64,000 bases of DNA, from positions 8,618,001 through 8,682,000 of the forward strand of contig NZ_RJKE01000001.1 in the NCBI RefSeq assembly GCF_003751225.1, given 5' to 3'. The stretch's first letter is position 1, and every line of letters starts with the position of its first letter. Below, in pieces: positions 1-8,393 of this stretch. The notes under the pieces are model-generated. The model saw only the letters and a program-made list of their open reading frames with translations, made no database searches and was not told where the DNA came from. Source of the DNA: Actinocorallia herbida. GTDB taxonomy: Bacteria > Actinomycetota > Actinomycetes > Streptosporangiales > Streptosporangiaceae. Made by a program: the position numbers and the translations under genes.

Positions 1-1291
<1,291 letters not shown>

Positions 1292-1318
1292 TCATCGTCC
1301 CGACCCTGAAGCTTGTGG

Positions 1319-1345
1319 TTGTCACTCTCACCCAGAGAGTGCCAG
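1319..1345. promoter_or_regulatory. CIRCE element 2 (HrcA operator, weaker)
   Basis: TTGTCACTC, a 9-nt spacer, then GAGTGCCAG: 14 of 18 arm positions match CIRCE with the exact spacer length. It starts 35 bp before element 1 (centre to centre), on the transcribed side of the predicted promoter. Confidence 0.8.
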
Positions 1346-1350
1346 AACAC

Positions 1351-1379
1351 TGTTTAGCACTCTACCCTGGAGAGTGCAA
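1351..1379 (-). promoter_or_regulatory. Predicted groEL2 promoter overlapping CIRCE
   Basis: On the minus strand TTGCAC (1379-1374) and TAAACA (1356-1351) are separated by exactly 17 nt. The -35 lies inside the right CIRCE arm and the -10 overlaps the left arm, so HrcA binding would block polymerase. The -10 match is imperfect, so this is a prediction. Confidence 0.55.
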
Positions 1380-1380
1380 G
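1354..1380. promoter_or_regulatory. CIRCE element 1 (HrcA operator)
   Basis: TTAGCACTC, a 9-nt spacer, then GAGTGCAAG. This matches the CIRCE consensus (TTAGCACTC, N9, GAGTGCTAA) at 16 of 18 arm positions. It sits about 175 nt upstream of the groEL2 start. Confidence 0.93.
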
Positions 1381-1471
1381 CCGCATCCACCCTGACCAGC
1401 GGTCTAACAGAAAGACCCGCGCGCCCCGGGGAGGGGCGGCGGGTCCGTGCGTGCGGTCCGGATCGGAGGGA

Positions 1472-1672
1472 TCAGAGGGATCGGACGAGGTCGGCCTGCG
1501 GCCCCCGGTCGGATTGGGTGATCTCGAACTCGACCCGCTGTCCCTGCTCGAGGGTGCGGTAGCCGTCCATCTGGATGGAGCTGTGGTGGACGAACACGTC
1601 ACGGCCGCCGTCGACGGCGATGAATCCGTATCCCTTGTCCGCGTTGAACCACTTCACGGTGCCCTGCGCCAT
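1472..1672 (-). CDS. Cold-shock-domain protein, CspA family
   Basis: A 66-residue single cold-shock domain, the normal length for the family. RNP1-like KGYGFI lies near residues 13-18 and RNP2-like VFVHHSSI near 26-33. It binds single-stranded RNA/DNA and is thought to act as an RNA chaperone or antiterminator. The chosen start gives [10 protein letters not shown], the standard N-terminus. Its position between groEL2 and the metO/metM pair is also found in Streptomyces. Confidence 0.95.
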   Translation of the reverse strand: MAQGTVKWFNADKGYGFIAVDGGRDVFVHHSSIQMDGYRTLEQGQRVEFEITQSDRGPQADLVRSL

Positions 1673-1872
1673 GCTTGAACCCTGACTCGAGCCGCGGCCC
1701 CCCTGGACCGCGGAACGGCCGGGGAATCCACCTCGGACTCCCCGATCCCCATTCGAGACCCCCCGGATATCCGGGCGTGATGGAGATGGCAACGGAACAT
1801 ACCTGGCTGTATCAGACAGAGGGAATGTCCCGGCCGGGTGTGGCCACCATTATCGAACCGCCCCAGAACATG

Positions 1873-1906
1873 AAAGGGCTTTCCCATTCTGACGGGAAAG
1901 CCCTTT
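1873..1906. terminator. Hairpin downstream of metO
   Basis: Perfect 13-bp inverted repeat AAAGGGCTTTCCC / GGGAAAGCCCTTT with an 8-nt loop, 31 nt after the metO stop. There is no clean T tract, as is common in GC-rich actinobacteria. It separates the metM-metO unit from the cold-shock gene. Confidence 0.75.
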
Positions 1907-1936
1907 CTGTAAAGTCGCTGTGTCGGGCGCTCGCGG

Positions 1937-2215
1937 CTAGCAGCCTCCGGCGACGGCCGGGATGATCGACACCTGGACGCCCGCGGGGGTCGCGGTGTCC
2001 AGGCCCTGCTCGAACCTGACGTCCTCGTCGCCGACGTAGACGTTGACGAAACGGCGCAGTTTGCCGGTGTCGTCCAGCACACGCGCGGCGATGCCCGTGT
2101 AGTTCGCCTCGAGGTCGGCGATGACCTCGCGGAGGGTCTCCCCGGTCGCCTTGACCTCGGCCTCGCCGCCCGTGTAGGTGCGGAGGATCGTGGGAATGCG
2201 GACGGAAACACTCAT
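1937..2215 (-). CDS. metO: Sulfur-carrier protein, MoaD/ThiS/CysO fold (MetO-like)
   Basis: A 92-residue ubiquitin-like sulfur carrier. In this family the C-terminal Gly-Gly is adenylated and thiocarboxylated, then donates sulfide to a PLP enzyme. It starts 8 nt after the metM stop and is co-transcribed with it. In Streptomyces this pair has been described as MetM/MetO: thiocarboxylated MetO supplies sulfur for homocysteine. The C-terminus reads AVAGGC followed by TAG, so one cysteine follows the reactive GG and should need removal before activation. Other MoaD-type roles (molybdopterin, CysO) are less likely given the partner and the SAM riboswitch. Confidence 0.85.
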   Translation of the reverse strand: MSVSVRIPTILRTYTGGEAEVKATGETLREVIADLEANYTGIAARVLDDTGKLRRFVNVYVGDEDVRFEQGLDTATPAGVQVSIIPAVAGGC

Positions 2216-2223
2216 ATCTAGAT

Positions 2224-3453
2224 TCAGACCAATCCGGTAGCGCGGAACGCCTCGATCGAGGGCGCGATGTTGGCGGACGGCTTGGCGACCGGGGCCACCG
2301 CGTCCAGGGTCTTCAGGCCTTCGCCCGAGTTGATGATGACCGTCTCCAGCGACGGGTCGAGCTGCCCGCTGTCGATGAGCTTCTTCAGCACGCCGACGGT
2401 CACGCCGCCCGCGGTCTCGGCGAAGATGCCCTCGGTCCTGGCCAGCAGCCGGATCGCGTCGACGACCTCGGTGTCGGTGACGTCCTCGATCGCGCCACCG
2501 GTGCGGCGGACCGCGTCGAGGACGTAGGGGCCGTCGGCCGGGTTGCCGATCGCCAGGGACTTGGCGATGGTGTTCGGCTTGACCGGGCGGATGACGTCCT
2601 GGCCCGCCTTGTACGCGGCGGACACCGGGCTGCACCCCTCGGCCTGGGCGCCGTAGACCTTGTAGGGCCGGTCCTCGACGAGGCCGAGCTTGATCAGCTC
2701 CTGGAAGGCCTTGTCGATCTTCGTCAGCTGGGAGCCGGACGCGATCGGGACGACGATCTGGTCGGGCAGCCGCCAGCCGAGCTGCTCGGCGATCTCGTAG
2801 CCGAGGGTCTTGGAGCCCTCGGCGTAGTACGGCCGGACGTTGACGTTGACGAACGCCCAGTCTTCCTGCTCGCCGGCCAGTTCCGAGGCCAGACGGTTGA
2901 CGTCGTCGTAGTTGCCGTCCACGGTCACGAACGTGCCGTCGTACACGGCGGTGGTGATGATCTTCTGCTGCTCCAGGTCCGACGGCACGAAGACCGCGCT
3001 GCGGATGCCCGCGCGGGCCGCCGCGGCGGCGACGGCGTTGGCCAGGTTGCCGGTGGACGGGCAGGCCAGCACCTTGAAGCCGAGTTCGCGGGCGGCGGCC
3101 AGGGCCACGCCGACCACGCGGTCCTTGAAGGAGTGGGTGGGGTTGCCGCTGTCGTCCTTGACCCACAGCGCGCTCAGGCCGAGCGCGGAAGCGAGCTGGT
3201 CGGCCTTCACCAGACGGGTGAAGCCGGGCTCGAGGTTGGGGATCTCGGCGACGTTCGGGGGGACCGGCAGCAGGTCCTTGTAACGCCAGATGTTGTGGGG
3301 TCCCGCTTCGATGGACTCCCGCGTCACGCCCTTGACGTCGTAGGAGACCTCGAGCGGGCCGAAACACTCGGCACAGGCGTAGTACGGGCCGAGTTCGACG
3401 GAGTTGCCGCATTCGCGGCAGGTGAGCGCGGTGGCGTTACCCAGGTTGGGCAT
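2224..3453 (-). CDS. metM: Threonine-synthase-like PLP enzyme, probable homocysteine-forming MetM
   Basis: 409 residues, fold-type II PLP enzyme. An N-terminal zinc-ribbon-like pair (C12/C15 and C27/C30) precedes the catalytic domain. The PLP lysine is K110 in NPTHSFKDR, and a glycine-rich phosphate-binding loop PSTGNLANA follows. By family alone it would be called threonine synthase (thrC). Two facts favour MetM, which converts O-phosphohomoserine plus thiocarboxylated carrier to homocysteine: the carrier gene follows 8 nt later, and a SAM riboswitch precedes it. The ATG at 3453 was chosen because upstream in-frame codons lie inside the riboswitch; GGAGAGG sits 11 nt before it. Confidence 0.85.
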   Translation of the reverse strand: MPNLGNATALTCRECGNSVELGPYYACAECFGPLEVSYDVKGVTRESIEAGPHNIWRYKDLLPVPPNVAEIPNLEPGFTRLVKADQLASALGLSALWVKDDSGNPTHSFKDRVVGVALAAARELGFKVLACPSTGNLANAVAAAAARAGIRSAVFVPSDLEQQKIITTAVYDGTFVTVDGNYDDVNRLASELAGEQEDWAFVNVNVRPYYAEGSKTLGYEIAEQLGWRLPDQIVVPIASGSQLTKIDKAFQELIKLGLVEDRPYKVYGAQAEGCSPVSAAYKAGQDVIRPVKPNTIAKSLAIGNPADGPYVLDAVRRTGGAIEDVTDTEVVDAIRLLARTEGIFAETAGGVTVGVLKKLIDSGQLDPSLETVIINSGEGLKTLDAVAPVAKPSANIAPSIEAFRATGLV

Positions 3454-3792
3454 GATGTGCGAGGCCTCTCCCTCATCTTTACCTGCGCCGATCTGGTCGC
3501 AGGCCGGAGTTGGCACCTGTTCCGGGAGCGCGCGCAAGGTCAGCGCGGATCGCCGGAAGGGTTGCCGGGGCTTCGCAGGGCCGGTCCCTCCACCCCTCTG
3601 GATGAGCGCCCGTCAGAAAACGACGGGCGTGTATGAAGTTGTGTCCCGACTTTACCTCAGGTGTCCGATCGGCCGCACGGCCGGGGCGGCCACCTGGTTG
3701 GACCGTGCCCGAGTGTGAGTTGCGCCACTGCCGGGCAGGTCAGGGCCGACCTTGACCGGGGCCGCCCCGATGTGCCGTGCGACACTTCGTGC
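3454..3792. other. Divergent intergenic region between metM and otsA
   Basis: Besides the riboswitch it holds a hairpin CGCCCGTC / GACGGGCG at 3607-3629, at the 5' edge of the metM leader. No confident otsA promoter or ribosome site was found. Confidence 0.6.
3472..3606 (-). promoter_or_regulatory. SAM riboswitch (SAM-I/SAM-IV clan)
   Basis: On the minus strand P1 is CTCATC (3606-3601) pairing with GATGAG (3477-3472). The core contains AGAGGGGTGGAGGGA, GGCCC, GAAGCC, CGGCAACC and GGTGCCAACTCC, followed by AAAGATGAG, in family order. The metM ribosome site GGAGAGG (3471-3465) abuts the 3' P1 strand, which points to control of translation initiation. Class I is favoured over IV from the closing AAAGATGAG; a covariance search would decide. 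Confidence 0.92.
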
Positions 3793-5217
3793 ATGCAGGT
3801 ACTCGTCGCCAGCAACCGCGGTCCCGTCTCCTTCGGCCGCGCCGAGGACGGCACCCTGACCATGCGCCGGGGAGGGGGCGGCCTCGTCTCCGGGCTCGCC
3901 TCGGTCGCCGCCGGAACCGATCTCCTCTGGGTGTGCGCGGCGCTCTCGGACGCCGACCGCACGGCGGCCCGGCAGGACCCCGAAGGACGCCTCGACAAGG
4001 CGGGCCACGACACGGGGGCGGTGAGGATGCTCGACATCCCCGAGCAGACCTTCCACCGGGCCTACAACTCCATCGCCAACTCCACCCTGTGGTTCGTCCA
4101 CCACCTTCTCTACGCGACCCCGACCGCCCCGCACTTCGACGCCACCTTCCGGCGCGACTGGCAGGCCTACTCCGCCTACAACGCCGCCTTCGCCGGGGCG
4201 CTGGGGCAGGACGCGGAGCCGGGCGCGAAGGTCGTCGTGCAGGACTACCACCTGTCTCTGGTGCCGGGGATGCTCCGCGAGGCCCGGCCCGACCTTCGGA
4301 TCGCGCACTTCTCGCACACCCCCTGGGCGCCGCCCGCCTACTTCCGGCTGCTGCCGGACGACATCGGCATCGCCATCCTGGAGGGCATGCTCGGCGCCGA
4401 CCATCTCGGCTTCCTGTGCGAGCGCTGGGCCGAGGCGTTCCTCGCCTGCTGCGACGAGATCCTCGGCGCGCGGATCGACCCCGTCGCCGGCACCGTGACG
4501 TACCGGGGGCGGACGACCCGCGTCGGCGTCCACGCCCTGGGCGTGGACGGTCCCGAGCTGCGCGAGCGGGCCGGGCAGGCCGACGTGGCCGAGCGGATCG
4601 CGGGCCTGCGCGAACAGGTCGGCGACCGGCAGCTCATCCTGCGGATCGACCGCACCGAGCTGTCGAAGAACATCGTCAGGGGCCTCGCCGCCTACTGGGA
4701 GCTGCTCCTCAACCATCCCGAGTGGCGCGGCCGGGTCGTCCACCTGGCGTTCGCCTACCCGTCGCGGACGGATCTGCCGGAGTACCGCGCCTACACCGCG
4801 GCGGTCGAGCGGCTGGCCGCCGAGATCAACGACGAGTTCGGCACCGAAGACTGGACCCCGCTGATCCTCCAGGTGAAGGACGACTACGCAAGGTCGCTGG
4901 CGGCCTACCAGCTCGCCGACGTGCTCGTGGTGAACCCGATCCGCGACGGCATGAACCTCGTCGCCAAGGAGGGTCCCGTCCTATCGGAGAAGGGCTGCGC
5001 GCTGGTCCTGTCCCGCGAGGCCGGCGCCGCGGCGGAGCTCTCCGACGACGCGCTGGTGGTCAACCCGTTCGACGTCTCGCAGACCGCCGAGACCCTCAAC
5101 CAGGCCCTCCTGCTGAGCGGCGACGACCGCCGCAACCGCACCAAGCGCCTCGCCGACGCCGCGACCGCCCTGCCTCCCGGCCGCTGGTTCGCGGAACAGC
5201 TCGCCGCCCTGGACTGA
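3793..5217 (+). CDS. otsA: Alpha,alpha-trehalose-phosphate synthase, GT20 family
   Basis: 474 residues, the usual GT20 size. It transfers glucose from a nucleotide sugar to glucose-6-phosphate, giving trehalose-6-phosphate. Seen: an N-terminal glycine-rich loop (RGGGGLVSGL), VQDYHLSLVPGML, HFSHTPW, and a C-terminal NPIRDGMNLVAKE donor-phosphate segment. The Arg/Lys motif reads IDRTELSKN rather than the classical DRLDYxKG; the R-x4-K spacing is kept. The ATG gives MQVLVASNRGPVSF, the expected N-terminus. otsB lies 6.4 kb away on the other strand. Some GT20 relatives use other acceptors. Confidence 0.88.
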   Translation: MQVLVASNRGPVSFGRAEDGTLTMRRGGGGLVSGLASVAAGTDLLWVCAALSDADRTAARQDPEGRLDKAGHDTGAVRMLDIPEQTFHRAYNSIANSTLWFVHHLLYATPTAPHFDATFRRDWQAYSAYNAAFAGALGQDAEPGAKVVVQDYHLSLVPGMLREARPDLRIAHFSHTPWAPPAYFRLLPDDIGIAILEGMLGADHLGFLCERWAEAFLACCDEILGARIDPVAGTVTYRGRTTRVGVHALGVDGPELRERAGQADVAERIAGLREQVGDRQLILRIDRTELSKNIVRGLAAYWELLLNHPEWRGRVVHLAFAYPSRTDLPEYRAYTAAVERLAAEINDEFGTEDWTPLILQVKDDYARSLAAYQLADVLVVNPIRDGMNLVAKEGPVLSEKGCALVLSREAGAAAELSDDALVVNPFDVSQTAETLNQALLLSGDDRRNRTKRLADAATALPPGRWFAEQLAALD

Positions 5218-5225
5218 AGAAAGAA

Positions 5226-5263
5226 CGCCTAGGGGCCGCCCGCGTACGGGCGGCCCCTAGGCG
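5226..5263. terminator. Bidirectional terminator hairpin
   Basis: Perfect 17-bp stem (CGCCTAGGGGCCGCCCG and its complement) with a 4-nt loop, 8 nt after the otsA stop and 13 nt after the stop of the convergent sigma gene. Confidence 0.9.
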
Positions 5264-5276
5264 TCTGCCGGCCTTG

Positions 5277-5828
5277 TCAGGAGTAAGACTCGCCCAGGGT
5301 GGCGCGGACCTGCTTGCGGGCCTCGTGGATACGGGACTTCACGGTGCCGAGGGGCAGGTTGAGCTGCGCCGCGATCTCGCTGTACTCCAACTGGGAGACG
5401 TCCCGCAGCACCAGGGCCTGGATGAGGTCGGGCTTCTTGGCCTCCAGCTCCTCCATCGCCTCCAGGATGTCCACCCGGGATCCGGCGATGACGCTGGTGC
5501 GCCGCGGGTCCGGCCGCTGTGACGGAAGCTCGCCCGCCTGCTCGACCGAGCGGCGCTTGAGCGACCGGTAGGTCGACCTGGCGGAGTTGGCCACGACCAC
5601 ATGCAGCCAGGTGGAGAACCGCGAGCGGCCCTCGAACCTGTGGATGTTGCGCGCCACCTGGAGCAGCGCGTCCTGGCACGCCTCTTCCGCGTCCTGCCTG
5701 CACGGGAGGAATCTGCCCGTATGCCGCAGGACATCGCTTTGGATTAGACCGAGGAGATCGTTGAGCGCACCCTGGTCTCCCTGGGCGGCCTTCAAGGCCA
5801 GCTCTTCGGTTCGTTCGTTGAACGCCAT
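5277..5828 (-). CDS. Sigma-70 family (ECF-type) RNA polymerase sigma factor
   Basis: 183 residues. Region 2 spans about 25-95 and includes RFSTWLHVVVAN. Region 4 spans about 125-178 with the helix-turn-helix LEYSEIAAQLNLPLGTVKSR. It would direct RNA polymerase to a small regulon; no anti-sigma gene is adjacent. The ATG at 5828 was chosen because GGAGCGG lies just upstream; a longer start at 5882 would overlap the divergent kinase gene. The intergenic gap to that kinase is only 46 bp, so the two promoters must overlap. Confidence 0.88.
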   Translation of the reverse strand: MAFNERTEELALKAAQGDQGALNDLLGLIQSDVLRHTGRFLPCRQDAEEACQDALLQVARNIHRFEGRSRFSTWLHVVVANSARSTYRSLKRRSVEQAGELPSQRPDPRRTSVIAGSRVDILEAMEELEAKKPDLIQALVLRDVSQLEYSEIAAQLNLPLGTVKSRIHEARKQVRATLGESYS

Positions 5829-5874
5829 CCGCTTCCGCTCCCCTTCATGACCGCTCAAAGGGCATGATATCGGG

Positions 5875-7650
5875 GTGTCCATGCCTTCAGCCGTCGGCCG
5901 TTACCGAATCGATCGAGTCCTCGGACAGGGGGCGTTCGCCTCCGTCTGGCTCGGCCTGGACGACGACCTGAACGACCAGGTCGCCATCAAGGTCCTGTCC
6001 GGGGCTCTCCTTGACGATCTGGACGTGCGCAACCGCTTCCTGGAAGAGGCCCGTATCCTGCGGCGGGCCGACTCCGAGCGGCTCGTCCGGGTGCACGAGT
6101 TCGGCGAGCTGCCTGACGGCCGCCCGTACTTCGTCATGTCCTTCGCCGACCGCGGATCGCTGTCGGACCGGATGAAGCAGGGCGGTCCACTTCCGGTCAG
6201 CACCGCCCTGGCCTACATCGAGGACATCTCCCACGGCGTCGAGGTGATCAACGAACTGGGCGTCATCCACCGCGACCTGAAGCCGTCGAACATCCTCTTC
6301 CAGACGACCAAGGACGGGCAGGGCGAGCGCCTGCTCATCGCCGACCTCGGTCTGGCGAAGGCGCTGGCGCACGCGTCGGGGGCGTTCACGCTCCCGGTCG
6401 GCACCCCCGGCTACATGTCGCCCGAGCAGGCCCGCTTCGGCGGCGGCCTCGACGTGCGGGCGGACGTCTACGGTGTGGGCGCTCTGAGCTACCACCTGCT
6501 GGCCGGAAGGGCGCCGGGCCCGGCGCCGGTCAAGGTGCCGCCGAGCGCGCACAACCCGGCGGTCACGCCCGAGATCGACGCCGTGGTGCTCAAGGCGCTG
6601 GAGGCCGACCGCGAGCTGCGCTGGCCGACCGCCGACGCGTACGCGAAGGCGATCGCGGCGCTGCGCCGCGGCGAGGCGCCCCTGTCGGCCGCGCCGCGCC
6701 CCGTGCCGCCCGCCGCGCGCACTTCCCCCGACCTGCCGAGTTTCGAGCCTTACGGCAGCCCTCAGCCCCCGCAGGAACCGTCCGGGCAGCCGCGGTACCG
6801 GCCCGAGGCCCCTTCCGACGCCGAGACCCAGGCCGTCCGGTACCCCGAGGGCGACGACGCGACGGTCCTCGACCACGATCCGATGCTCGACCGGCGGCCC
6901 CAGCCCCCGCGCGACACCCCTTTCGGCGACACCCCCTTCGGCAGGCAGCACCCGCAGGGCCCGCCGCCCCCTCCGCACGGCGGCTTCACCCCCGGGCGGC
7001 CCGCCGCGCCCGTCCCCCCGGCCGCGGCCTCCGCGCCCCGTCCGCCCCGGCAGCGGCTGCTGCTCCCCGCGGTGATCACCGCGGGCGTGCTGGTGCTCGG
7101 CGCGGTCGCCACCGTGCTGTTCCGGCTCGGCGGCGGCGAACCCGAGCCGAAGCCGACCCCGACGGTCGCGCTCGTCCCGCTGGCCGACCCGAGCCGGAAG
7201 ATCCAGGTGAGCGTGCCGGCCGAGTGGACGCAGGACACCGGGGAGTCCATCTGGAACCCCTCGGCCAACGCCGGGGTGGACGACGCCGCCGATCGGCCGG
7301 TGCTGCGCGCGACCACGAACAAGGACGACTTCCGGCCCGCCGACGCCAAGTCCCCCGGCGTCTTCGTCGGCCTCACCACGGCGCTGACGCTGCCCCCCAA
7401 GGGAGAGTCCGACCACACGGCGCCCGAAGACGGCGGCTGCGTCAAGGGCGAGGCCCGCTCGCTCAAGATCGGCGATCTCGGCGCGACGATCACCCCGTGG
7501 ACGCAGTGCAAGACCGGTGTCCCGTCGATCACCGAGGTCGGCGTGGTGAAGGAGGACAAGACCTTCGGCGCCTGGGTCCGGATCAAGCAGGCCGCGGGCC
7601 CCGACATCAGCGACCAGATCCTGCGGACGTTGAAGCTCCAGGCCCCCTAG
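5875..7650 (+). CDS. Receptor-type Ser/Thr protein kinase (PknB-like)
   Basis: 591 residues. Kinase domain about 9-265: glycine loop GQGAFASVW, Lys39, catalytic HRD with Asp134, metal motif DLG (157-159, Leu in place of Phe), and GTPGYMSPE. A Pro-rich linker (271-392) includes the repeat DTPFGDTPFG. One membrane helix (about 394-417) and a ~170-residue extracellular domain with two cysteines follow, a sensor of unknown ligand. GTG at 5875 was taken; ATG at 5881 is nearly equivalent. Divergent from the sigma gene, so joint control is plausible. Confidence 0.9.
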   Translation: MSMPSAVGRYRIDRVLGQGAFASVWLGLDDDLNDQVAIKVLSGALLDDLDVRNRFLEEARILRRADSERLVRVHEFGELPDGRPYFVMSFADRGSLSDRMKQGGPLPVSTALAYIEDISHGVEVINELGVIHRDLKPSNILFQTTKDGQGERLLIADLGLAKALAHASGAFTLPVGTPGYMSPEQARFGGGLDVRADVYGVGALSYHLLAGRAPGPAPVKVPPSAHNPAVTPEIDAVVLKALEADRELRWPTADAYAKAIAALRRGEAPLSAAPRPVPPAARTSPDLPSFEPYGSPQPPQEPSGQPRYRPEAPSDAETQAVRYPEGDDATVLDHDPMLDRRPQPPRDTPFGDTPFGRQHPQGPPPPPHGGFTPGRPAAPVPPAAASAPRPPRQRLLLPAVITAGVLVLGAVATVLFRLGGGEPEPKPTPTVALVPLADPSRKIQVSVPAEWTQDTGESIWNPSANAGVDDAADRPVLRATTNKDDFRPADAKSPGVFVGLTTALTLPPKGESDHTAPEDGGCVKGEARSLKIGDLGATITPWTQCKTGVPSITEVGVVKEDKTFGAWVRIKQAAGPDISDQILRTLKLQAP

Positions 7651-7673
7651 CCCACTCGGACCCCGACGTACCG

Positions 7674-7701
7674 GGCCGCCCGTCACCTGCGACGGGCGGC
7701 C
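7674..7701 (+). terminator. Rho-independent terminator
   Basis: GGCCGCCCGTC / GACGGGCGGCC, 11-bp perfect stem with 6-nt loop followed by TTCTTC, 23 nt after the kinase stop. Confidence 0.88.
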
Positions 7702-7769
7702 TTCTTCATGCCCTCGTTCCCCCTCCCCGGGGAGGACTCCGCGCCGACGACTTGCCAACGACACGCTTC

Positions 7770-7779
7770 CGATATATCG
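7770..7779. promoter_or_regulatory. Palindrome CGATATATCG, possible PadR operator
   Basis: Perfect 10-bp AT-rich palindrome 47 nt upstream of the PadR-family start. PadR proteins are commonly autoregulated, so this could be its operator or part of the promoter -10 region. Proposed from position and symmetry only. Confidence 0.4.
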
Positions 7780-7826
7780 TTGAGCCATCGACAAACAGTC
7801 GAGACACTTACCGGAAGGAAGCGATC

Positions 7827-8390
7827 ATGTATCGCCATCACGAAGAGAACATGGGTCCGCGGCGAGGCCGCGGCAGGCGCGGCGACTTCGGCCCCTGGGG
7901 CCCCGGCGGCGGCGGCCCCCGCGGAGGCGGACTCGGCGGCCCCGGCGGCAGGCGCGGACGCGCCCGTCGCGGCAACGTCAAGGCGGCGCTGCTGGCCCTC
8001 CTCGCCGAGCGCCCCATGCACGGCTACGAGATGATCAGCGAGCTGGAGAACAGGACGGGCGGCATCTGGCGGCCCAGCCCCGGCTCGGTCTACCCCACCC
8101 TCCAGCTCCTGGAGGAAGAGGGCCTGGTCACCAGCGCCGAGCAGGAAGGCAAGCGCCTTTTCACCATCACCGAGCAGGGCGCGACCACCGCGGCCGCCGA
8201 CCCGGAGCCCTGGCGCGCCGTCGCCGACGCCGCGGGGGACTCCGCGGTCAAGGCACGCGAATCGGTCCACCAGCTCGCCGTGGCGCTCAAGCAGGTCATG
8301 ATGGCCGGCACCGAGGAGCAGCAGGCCCGCTCCCTGGAGATCGTCGGGGACGCCAAGCGCAAGCTCTACGGCATCCTCGCCGAGAGCTGA
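7827..8390 (+). CDS. PadR-family transcriptional regulator
   Basis: 187 residues. A Gly/Arg-rich tail (about 10-50) precedes the PadR winged helix (about 51-120): LLALLAERPMHGYEMISEL, then SPGSVYPTLQLLEEEGLV. A C-terminal helical dimerisation region follows. It likely represses a transporter or its own gene in response to an unknown small ligand. GGAAGGAAG lies just upstream of the ATG. No obvious target is adjacent; both neighbours are kinases. Confidence 0.9.
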   Translation: MYRHHEENMGPRRGRGRRGDFGPWGPGGGGPRGGGLGGPGGRRGRARRGNVKAALLALLAERPMHGYEMISELENRTGGIWRPSPGSVYPTLQLLEEEGLVTSAEQEGKRLFTITEQGATTAAADPEPWRAVADAAGDSAVKARESVHQLAVALKQVMMAGTEEQQARSLEIVGDAKRKLYGILAES

Positions 8391-8393
8391 CGG

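Noticed and set aside
1937..3412. Long alternative frame across metM/metO
   Set aside because: Arg-rich out-of-frame shadow over metM; only its C-terminal part coincides with the genuine metO frame.
3607..3629. Hairpin CGCCCGTC/GACGGGCG as a terminator
   Set aside because: No gene ends here on either strand and no T-rich tail; it lies at the 5' edge of the SAM-riboswitch leader.
5887..7794. Long minus-strand ORF opposite the Ser/Thr kinase gene
   Set aside because: Shadow of third-position GC bias: Gly/Arg/Ala-rich with no domain, no ribosome site, fully antisense to a clear kinase.
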